Under the pieces are notes generated by a model, which saw only the letters and a program-made list of their open reading frames with translations, was not told where the DNA came from and ran no database searches. The translations under genes and the position numbers were made by a program. A stretch of 48,646 bases of DNA, from positions 1 through 48,646 of the forward strand of contig JAIXMF010000063.1 in the NCBI GenBank assembly GCA_025201365.1. The letters are read 5' to 3'. This DNA comes from Syncephalis plumigaleata. Its lineage: Eukaryota > Zoopagomycota > Zoopagomycetes > Zoopagales > Piptocephalidaceae. Of the stretch, positions 34,844 through 45,800 are shown piece by piece (position 1 is the first letter of the stretch; the number at the start of each line of letters is the position of its first letter).

Positions 34844-36545
34844 ATGAATACTGGCCAAACGGGAACCGTTCGATATGGCGATATACCTGATGTGCCAGGT
34901 ATACGCCTAGATCCCGTGAACGAACGTGAATTGCGTTCCAGAGTAGCTACATTGCTAAAATTACCGCATGACCGGTAAGATGCGTCGTATGTTGCTCATC
35001 TAGAGTAATCTAACGCTATATCGCCATACTTTATACTACTACTATTAGCTTTCCGGGTAAGGGATTCCTGTCGTGTGAATGCACGCTCATAACACGAATA
35101 TACTAGGCTCACAACCGGTCAGTTTTGTTCTGGAAAGTTTGGAGGAGCTGAAGAATGAAAAGTACGCAACGCATCATAAGCTATGGTTCACTTACTAATT
35201 TATATTTGGTAAAGCTATTTTGTATGCGAGAAAACCGATGGACAACGCTGTCTTATGCTACTGCTATCGAATGGACCTAATAAAGGCTACACGTATTTGG
35301 TGAGTCGCGTGGATATCATCGTCATCATCATCATACTAACAATAGTTTCGACTAACACGATGACTATAGGTAGATCGTAAAAATACTTATCGTTATGTGA
35401 ATAATATACAATTCCCTATTCTTGAGGATCCATCATTTGCCACGATGCATCATGATACGCTTATTGATGGCGAATTAGTATTGGACGTTGAATCCAATGG
35501 ACGGGTAATTATAACACTAGAATATGAAGCACACGATAATATTGAATGAATTATAATGCAGGTAACGCTTCGTTTTATGGCTTTTGATCTATTGGCCATT
35601 GGTGGTAAAAATGATGTAATGGAGAAACCATTTACAAGTAGACTAGGTGTAAGTAAACAAGTGCAAAGTAATATAGTAGTAGCTATATGTAATAAAAATA
35701 TGCGGTAAACCTTAGTATTTGCGCGAACACATCTTGAAACCATACCACGCCATGTTACGTGCACGTCCGCATCTGGCAGCTGCCGCACCTTTCGAGTAAG
35801 TGCACCAGCGTGTATACATATATACAAGTAAATCATGTAGATAGTAACAACGGTATAACGTGTATCATACGATAGAGTTAAGGCAAAAAGTATACAGCTC
35901 TCCTATGGATTGGAGAAGGTGTTACGTGAAGAAATACCACGACTTCCCCATAAATCCGATGGACTTATTTTTACGTCATCGGTGGCTGGCTACATGCCAG
36001 GTACTTGCAGCAAAATGCAAGCCACGCTATATCATATGTATATTACTATTACCTAACCGATATTATAGATTAAAATGGAAACCACCGCACGAGAACTCTA
36101 TGGATCTACAAATCCACCTGGTTCCATCCAATGATCCGAGTAATCGCGAGCAACGACCCAACATCGAGCTTTGGGTATGGCAAACGGGCACCACACATAC
36201 ATTCTACGCCACACTAGGCTTGACGGACGAGGAATGGCACAAGTATCGCGGTCAACTTAATGAAGGACGAATCGTTGAAGTGGTCTACGATCCACAGCAT
36301 GTGCCACCACACAAGTGGAAGCTACTTCGTTTCAGGGATGACAAGACGACAGCCAACCACATTAGTGTTACCGAGAAGATTATGAAAAGTATACAGGATG
36401 GCGTGGAGGAGGATAAGGTTAGTGCAGAATTCGAGGCCAGTTTGTTGAGTAAACTCGTTCTAACAAGCATTTCATTACTCAACAGTTACTCGAGGCAGTA
36501 CCAGCAATTCGTACGGCATGGAAACAACGTGAAGGCCAGAACTGA
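34844..36545 (+). CDS. CEG1: mRNA guanylyltransferase (nuclear capping enzyme alpha subunit)
   Basis: Transfers GMP from GTP to the 5' diphosphate end of nascent nuclear mRNA. Exons 34844-34974, 35049-35056, 35107-35161, 35215-35299, 35370-35504, 35562-35648, 35716-35795, 35876-36016, 36069-36417, 36486-36545 sum to 1131 nt (376 aa). Nucleotidyltransferase motifs are complete. Motif I is CEKTDGQR (nucleophile Lys 71, as expected in CEG1 proteins). Motif III is LIDGELVLD, IIIa TLRFMAFDLLAI, IV HKSDGLIFTSS, V LKWKPP and the C-terminal motif WKLLRFRDDKTTANH. FPGSQPVSF precedes motif I. The OB-fold follows in the C-terminal third. Two oddities make the frame work: an 8-nt microexon (35049-35056) completing the FPG of FPGSQPVSF, and a GC-AG intron (36017-36068, GCAAGC donor) just before motif V. 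ATG 34844 was chosen because the upstream extension lacks conservation and an ATG near it. Confidence 0.93.
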
Positions 36546-36879
36546 TTGCAATAATAAATTGGCCTATCTAATGATAACAATACTAGTAGATTTTATTACA
36601 AAGCAACTTGGTACAACCATGGAAATGGCACGAGTAATCATTAAAATAGACTAGATGGATTATGAAACAATAATATCAGCGCTTAGTCTACTCACCGTGT
36701 CATTCCTCATACAAATAATCCCCTTTTTATAGCACACATACCATTTCTTTGTTTGTTTGCGTAGACCATATTAGCGTTTTCCTTTTATTCATAACCACTT
36801 CCTTCTCGTATATTTCGTGCAATCTAGTCTATTATTATTGTTGTTGTTGTTATCATAATAATAATAATAGCTAGCAGCC
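36546..36879. other. Intergenic, CSF1 promoter
   Basis: 334 bp between the capping enzyme stop and the CSF1 ATG. Contains a T-rich run (36720-36790) and (TTG)n then (AAT)n trinucleotide runs near 36837-36868. No gene seen. Confidence 0.5.
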
Positions 36880-39800
36880 ATGGCTGAAGTGCCTGGGTCG
36901 GCCATCAACGACCTGACTCGTTTCTCTACATTCCTTATATTTTGCATTATTACCGTTGTAATTGTTGTGCTCTACCTGTTCTTCTTTAACCGACTCGTTG
37001 CATTCCTGCTCTCCTACTTCCTACGCCTCTATACCTGGCGTAAGCATAAGGCTTACGTTCGTATTGGTAAGTGATGAGACGCTCTACGTTGATAGATAGC
37101 TAAATATAAACTATGCCACGATAGAATCAATCCAATTTGGTATATTAGCGGGACGTATTCTATTCAAGAATTTTCAATATGTCGGCGAGAACATGTCACT
37201 CTCTATACTGCAGGGTCATATCACTTTCAGATACTGGTTAAGAACGGTACGCGGTCACACGGCAACCACCGATATTGACCCAGCCATCAATCAGCATGGT
37301 ATGTGTATACTCACCTTACAATCAAGCTATTAACAGTGTATTCATTCACGATATGATTATTATGCTAGACGATAATCTACCTTGTCGTATTATGTGCACG
37401 ATTGAAGGTCTAGAAGTATTCCTCTATAATAATACGGAAGCGTATAAACAAGCGAAACGTCAACTAAACCCGGAGGATGATGGTCAAAATGAATCGCAAT
37501 TTGAGCGTACGGCCACCAATTCATCGCGTATGTATAAGTATCAATTCACTAATAAGCTATTAGTTATTATTAATACATTATGATTGCTGTTAATAGGTGC
37601 AATGGATATAGAAAAGATCAAGAAATATCTTGACTCGTCCATTTTCTTAAAATTATTACCGATTCAATTTGACTGTCGTGTTGGTGCAGTGATCATTGGG
37701 AATACACGACTTGAAAGTCTATTAACCATAGAATTCATGTCAGGCAATGGTGTTTATACAGCGGCAAAGGTGAGCTAATCCTAGTGAGTAGTATACGATA
37801 GAGAGATACTTACACATTGTACGATAGGCCAAGTCATTACTCGATTATTACCAAAGTCAACTTATTATTCAACTGGCGCGTGTTCGCGTATCTCTAAGAG
37901 AACATGCTGATTACGGCCATATCGATAAGGCATGGCATAATTATACGAATCTATCGCAGCAAAGGTGAATGATATTGAATGGTAACAACAACAATGATGA
38001 TGATGATGATACTAATGAATACGAATTATTACGTATATTCTATACTAGATGTGGATGGTTTAAACGTTGGTTCCTATGTCATTCATCTAATGCATCTGAT
38101 GGCAGTACATCTGAATATGAAGTGGAACACACTGTCAAATTATATCCTTTTAATGCTATACATACTACTGATAATATGTCAACAAAGCTTCCTTAACTAG
38201 AGAATAATAATGATACAGATGATAAATTACCGATTAACAGAGAGTCACAATATGCAGCTGTAGCTGATATTCTTGAATGTAATCAATTGGACATGGTCTA
38301 TTATTCCGATGTAGTTGGTAAGTTAATATATATATATATATATATATGAATATCTAAGTATATTAATTACATTGTTGTATTATAGGTACGGTACCACCAA
38401 TTGATCAACACTTATCAATAGAGAATGACAAGATTGGCAATGGAGACATAGCACCTGAATGGGGATTACAACTAAAGATGCGTGACAATCTCATACAATA
38501 TGGACCATGGGCAGATAATCAGCGGTAAGTGGTGTTATTATTAGTCAAGTATACAATCTCTTATATTCATTCATGTATATCAGTGGTCAATTACAAGATT
38601 TCTTCTATCCCGCTACTTATCGTAATCAACCAGCAACAACGTTCCTTCAACATGGTGATGCACGTATACACACGGCATTCAATTTGAATATTCAATTCCT
38701 TGGTAATACTAATTTTAGAATTCCTACTAGAGAACCATCAAAGGTAATAAAGAGAATACTCTAATTATTTCATTACTAATGAATAAATGAATAAATATTT
38801 AGGATTGGCTACATGTACCAGATCCACATCAATTATCGGGCAATCATACACGTTGTACTACTACACGACCATATGGCTGGTTAGATATACAAGTAGGGGC
38901 CAATTCAACACTATTAGTAGTGGTGCCGTCCATCATTGACGATATTGGCTACACTACAAAAGTGGAACTTTTCATGCATAACGTAGACTTGACCACGAGT
39001 GTAGATTATGCGTCATTGTTACTAGCCCCAGAATGTCGGGTAGGTAACAGATAGAATCATCTACTACAATGGTATACCTAATATTCTATCGCTTTAGTTT
39101 GTTGGCTACATGGACTCACCGCGTATCTGGAATGCCAAACGACTATGGACATACTCGATTGCCATTACTGAACCTGAAATATTCTTACTACGTGACCATA
39201 TCACATTGATACAAGATCTAATCAACGATTGGACGGCAGGACCTGCTCCCGACATGGCACATTTCATTCCAATGGCTTATGAATATCATGTTAGTCTAAC
39301 GGATTTGAAACTTCGTATGTGTGTCAACGAGCATAATGTCATTAATCAAACGAACGATTTCGACGAGAATGGTAGGTTGACGATTATTACAATTACTACA
39401 AATAGATGTTAGTAAAGTGTAATTGAGAAATACTAACACGCGTTCTACATAGCCTTTATTACATTATCTACTCCCATTCTTGCGGTAGAGTTCAAGAGTC
39501 AATTCTACGAGTATATGCCACGTGAAGTATCTCTACCATTTCAAATTAAGGTGACATTAATAGGAATGAATTGTATGATGACCGGTTAACTTATAGTAAA
39601 ACATATGACTTGCTCATTAATTATAGGTGGCAGAGGCAGGATTGTCGATGAATCTACCGGCACTCGACACGAATGGTGCATTCCTAACCGAGGAGGCTCG
39701 ACACTTTCTATCAGTAGGCATTCTAGAAATAGGTGGTTCATATGATTATTATCCGCAACTTGATATGAATCATGTTGACTGTTTAACATTACGCTTAAAG

Positions 39801-42800
39801 GTAATTAATTAGCAAGCGGTACATGCTGTTATTGTCTACATGTGTATACTCGATCTAATCATGTATATATATATATATATATGTTATAGGCGGATGATGT
39901 AACGGGTCGTCTATTTGGCTTTATTATTCGATATATTATTATACTTACCGATAACTACTTTGGTGACTATGTGGATTTCACCACAACTGACGATTATCGT
40001 AATGGTGACAATGATACTATGGCACGTCGTACACATGTTCGACGTCGTCAAGCAGCCAAGGTAATGAATTATTATAACGTGTAGTTATTAGTAGATTAGC
40101 TTGCTAAACAATAATATAATATGATATGATATAATATGGTATAGCCAATATCTAATTCATTTGAGGTCCACGTCATTGCCATTGTTACTCGTGGTTTCCT
40201 ATTCCTTCCTGAAACACTCTACGATATTGGAGAACGACCATTGCTACTTGAATTCGATGAACTACAAGTTGAGAATAGAAATGTTGACTTTTACCAAGGT
40301 ATGATGTATTGCTTGACTATTGACTAGGTATACACTCACTAACCGTTATCGTGTCATACTAGATTTACTCGTGTCATCTAGTCCTATCAAATTATCACGT
40401 GGATCACCCGCATTAAGTGGAAGACGTACACAGACGTCAGCCGCTCGTTCTATGTGGGAGCGTACGGAAAGTATCTATCTTGATGGTAAGTGGCGTATTC
40501 ATTCATTGATTCGACATTGCATGACTAAATGATTGATATATAGACTTGAATATTCATGCTCATCGTTTATTTGGACCTATGCCGAACACGCTCACCTACG
40601 TGTGTCACTGGGAGATTGATGCGGGTAGACTATCGGGTCGAGTACGTCCAGCATTCTTGGAATCAGTAATATCGGCTATTCAACGACTTGACTATCAAAT
40701 GGATGATTTCGAGAATGCACTACCTCGTCATCTCTCGCCACCCGCTTATCCAGATGTGACATTCCTTCGTGTAGGATTGAAACAACTCGATCTAACTATA
40801 TGGGGTAGTCAAGAAACGGCCACTCGTCTATTATTGCCTGATGGTATACGACTAGAGTTTCAGAATCTTATTGGTGAAAAGTACAGTAAAAAGACTAGGT
40901 TAACGGTGCCACAAATTGTTATTCGTAGTTTGGCAGCCACTAAATCCGATACAGATGATCCAATTATTGTAAGTAGTCTATGTCGTTTATTTAGCATGAC
41001 TGATTGTTTACCTTGTCTGTGAATACACGAATAGTCATCGAGTGATCTACTCGTTTGGACAGAGGTGGCGTTCATCGAGACGTCACTTGACTTTACCGCC
41101 TACTCGCACACATCTGATTGGTATGAGAAACGAGAGTTACAACGTAATTTCCTACATGATCAGGATCGCAATACACGACGCTGTACCTTTTTGTATAGTT
41201 CAGATACAGACACAATAAGAGAAGGTAATCCATCGATATTTACTAATGACAAATAAGAACAGCTCAATTAATACATACATACATACATATATGTAAAATA
41301 CTAATAATATAGAATTTGATGAAGATCGTGGTCGACCATCACATCGTGGTGCTCTGTACATTCCACCATTCCAACCTTCATTTGCTGGTAAGATGATCAG
41401 CTGATTACGAGTTAATGTATGATTTGCTAATACATTTGTACTAGATGAGGAATCTATGATGATGGCACTACATCGTCACTCACTACAAAGTTATAGTACA
41501 GGACAACATTCTACTGGATCTAAGAGTTTCCCGGTAGAAGAGATCGATGATAGCGACAATGATGATGACCATGATAATGTAGATTTAATAGAATCAGAGC
41601 ATGAGTATAATACTAATAATCACGAGTATGGTCGATCATTACATCGAAATCTATCACAAAGTCGGTAAGTAGCCTAGATGAGATTACTCATTATTAAATA
41701 CTAGACTAATCATGAATACACTTACTAGGTATTCAATATCCAATCGATCTAGATTGAGTAGACGTAGTTCTGCAGTAGAATCATTCCGTACTGCATGGGA
41801 TAGTCATCATTCACGTTCAACCTACGAGGGTAGAGACAACAGTCCTAGTATCATGATAGATATCAATGCTGCCATTGATGCAGATGATGCAGATGGTGAT
41901 GAAGATGGAGAAGTATTATACTCACCGGGTAAGTAGTAATTACTATGTTATATAATGATTAGATGCTTATCTTTATTAGATGAGGATATGGTAATGGGCA
42001 CACCATCTAAGCCATTATCCATTCCGTATCACAAGTATTTACGTCGTTTTCAAATGGAACGACAATGGCAACCTAGTGGTAATGGACATCTCTACATTGC
42101 TCCTATGTTGACTACATTTGTGCCAGAGGTAAGTTATTAGTAGTGTTGTACCTATTGAATACCATTTATTCATTAATATCAATAGACAAATCAAGAGGAG
42201 ACTATCACAAATGAATCTTGGCGACCACCTTTCTACGATATGTGGCGAACATTTATCGCAGATCATTATGATGATAATACAATTATTTACTATGAGGATG
42301 GAGAACGAAGATCGGCATTTGTCATTGATATTGAACGATCAGTGGATCTACTCGTAACACCGGTATTTCTACGTATTGTCGCTGATCTACTCGAATCGTT
42401 AGATAATGAGGTAAGGATTAAAGATATATATATATATATATAAGTCACACTAATGGTTGTGATAGGATCGATCACCCGAGAAACTATTGGACTCGTTGCA
42501 TATGAGCTATATGTCGCGTTTCTTTACGGCTCAGAATACTGCGACTATATCATCCATGATGTGTGCCGTTGCCATACCTTGTATTCATATCCACGCCATT
42601 CAAGATGTAGCATTACCCGCTGATCTCACTTCGTATGATGGCTACTCCAATCATCGAACATTATACGATCTATCAGGCACGCTATTATGTGCCGGGGAGA
42701 TCATAGTTGATGCTCTATGTCTTCGTATATCGCAACAAACACACTCGGTCACCGATGAGCTACCTCAACTTAAGGTGAACTTGACAATCGATAGTTTAAG

Positions 42801-45800
42801 AACAAATCTACGTTTTGTTAGTAGTTCCGACTTTACAGGTATCACGGGTATTCCCGGTGTTATGTGTTCCATCGAGCCATCTCCTAAACAAGGAGATCGT
42901 AATGAACCCGTAGTGGTTAGTTGCTCTGCCGATGACATTACCATCCAGTTGACGGGAGGTGGCATTTTGGAGGATCGATTATCATTCAATCTGCACAGTG
43001 TATCGGCTACATGCGTGCATCAAGCCATCGAGATTGTAGCCGGTGCCGCTGTGGCATGGCTATCCTTTGTTGATCAACTCGAGCGTATTCTTAATCCATT
43101 TACTGCTCGATGGTCGGCGCGTGATCGTCTACTTATTGCTGCATTGGCCGAATCCTCTGACAAAGAAGTGATGCCCGGTGGTGATGCAGCATTCCTGACA
43201 CGCCCCTCTATTGCTTGGCGATTAAGTCCACCGCCATTCCAGGGTGATTCCGGCTGGTGGCTACTTACTCGATTACGTCATTGCGCACATAGTCTATCAT
43301 CGATACAGATTAATCGAGTGAAGCAACGAGTACGTCTACTCGATTTACATGACAAAACACGCGTGGAGGATTTGTACGAGGCTACACGACGCTATTTAAG
43401 CAGTTGGATCTACTGGGATCAAGAACGTGATCGACAATGCCGTTTACTTGATCAAGTATTTGGCTTAACAGCTGCCAATGTAAAACAACATTCATCGGTC
43501 AGTCAAGATGGATTCGGTCTTAATACACTGTTAAATCGGTTGGCTCGCGAACAAGCCGGTGCAGTATTCGGTCTAACTCGTATTCATCTATGTATCTACG
43601 AGCCTAAAAGTGAAAACAACATTACCTTGGGCCCAGTTAAAATGAATATAGAAACAAAACGACGTGATAAACCTAGCGGCAACGGCAGCCACTATACGAA
43701 ATGGACCCCTGATGCACGCGTATCAATTATGGGTCGTTTCTTCATATCACAAATAGATATCGACATATCACCTAGTATGTTATCGCTTGTTAAACACGTA
43801 CTAGAAGTACAACGCAGTTTCTCGTCCTATCAACCGTTAAATCACTTTATTAACGAACGAGACAGTGCAGCACAAACACCAGGCAACAAGAGTGCATCAC
43901 ACAGGCATCGGCTATCACGATCGGCTACCGTTAAAAGTAGTATGACGAATAATCCAGATATACTGAAATGGATTGATTATCTACGGCAACAAATTACTAT
44001 ACAAATGTTTGTTTCACTACAATCGCTGACTATTACAGCATCAGCTCATAATCTACTTTTACGTAGTCAATTATCGGCACTTCATCTCTCATTATTATCT
44101 TGTCCACACTCCATGACAATGACATCGTATCCCACTCTATCAGACACATCTAGCAATGGAGCAATGGCCGTAATGGTATCCATCTCATTAATGTTACGTC
44201 GATTTACTGTTACCATTCAAGAATTAGCTCGACCATCCTCTCAGTTATTACGTAATAATAATGGTAAACTATCAGCATCAGCATCAGCATCAACCGCTAC
44301 TGCTACATCACCGATTGTTCTACTGGAGATTGAACTAACACGACAACGTATCAATGGTTCCACCATCTTATTCGATCCATCACAACCCATCGATGCACTA
44401 CCTGATCTATTGAGTATTCTTGGTAGTATCGGTGGTATATCCATTCGTATACCTCAAAGCTTGTTGAAACTCTACTATTTCGTTGAAGAATGGAAGACTG
44501 ACAACTTGCCTACCTATGATTTTCTACTACATCGTATACATAATGAATGGAAACAGACAAGACGATCAGCTACACCGTCGTCGCTACCTGAATTGAATAC
44601 GCCTCATGTCAATGATGATCGTTGGACATCACTAGTTGCTCATTTACGAATCCACTTGCTTGTGAATACGTTGAGGCTACAAGCGGATACATTGCCATCA
44701 TTGAGTGGATGTTATACGGCACAGCAACTCATGCTAGCCATGCAACCGGGTCATCATCGTACCATTGATATACAAGGACAAATACATGATCAACAAGTGC
44801 GTTTCTCCACTCGTCCATCATCATCATCTAATAGCATGACATCACCAAGACCTGTATCGTCAACATCAACATCAACATCCTCAACATCATCAGCATCCAA
44901 ATCAATGGGCGATAAAAGTGGTCAAGGTGTATTCCCCATACCTGCCATTCGATTTGGTAGTCGATATCGTTCTAGTAGTATGATGACTTCTGCTGCTGCT
45001 GCGACTACTACTAGTACAAATGCAAATATTCGACGTGATGGTACAATAACAATTGGCAAGATTCGTACTAGATCACCACCTGTTACAGCACCTTCCTCGC
45101 CAACCCTGCCTAATACAACAATGCTTCCCGTATCATCTGATGTATTGGACGTGGTAGTTACAGTTGATTTTGTTGATCTAGTACTTGATGCCGATCTTAT
45201 GGATAAAGTAATTACCATTCAAGGATTACTCGGTAATGAGATCAATGATGCATTAGAGGTGTTTATGGCTGCGAAGAAACGTTATCAGAAGCCATCGCCG
45301 TCGTCTGCTAGTACGAGTAAACGAGCAGCACATGATTCAAAGGAAAATCAACAGAATATTGCTACTAGTAGTACTAGTAGCAATAGCAGTAATAGTTTAC
45401 ATTATTCAGTTAGTGTTGCACTACTCAGTGCGCGCGTTACCGCCATGAGTCCAGCTGCCGCCATGGTATTTGAATCAGACGTGTTACGAGGCTACCTATC
45501 CAATCACATATCCGATAGGCCATTGTCATCCGTGGTGAATACCGAGATATACTGGCGAGTGGTAGCGAAAGGATTAACCCTCTCCTTATGTCATGGATCG
45601 GTCGTTGTAGCGGGCAATGGATCACGCGACACTCAATGGCGTCATCGTCGATTAGCCTTTATTCTGCTTGATTTCAAGTTACAAAACTTCCGCGAACGAT
45701 CTCCCGATCATTATCGTAATCATACCGCGTCATTACTCGATGACAACAACGTGAATCGCATCTATATCCAGTTGGATCGCGCGCATGCGGTAATGCAACC

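Noticed and set aside
37966-38196. In-frame TGA (37966) and TAA (38194) in CSF1 taken as evidence of a pseudogene
   Set aside because: The TGA falls in a phase-neutral 84-nt GT-AG intron (37965-38048) with a TACTAAT branch site. The TAA can be removed by an intron of phase-neutral length starting GTACAT at 38105 and ending CTAG at 38200.
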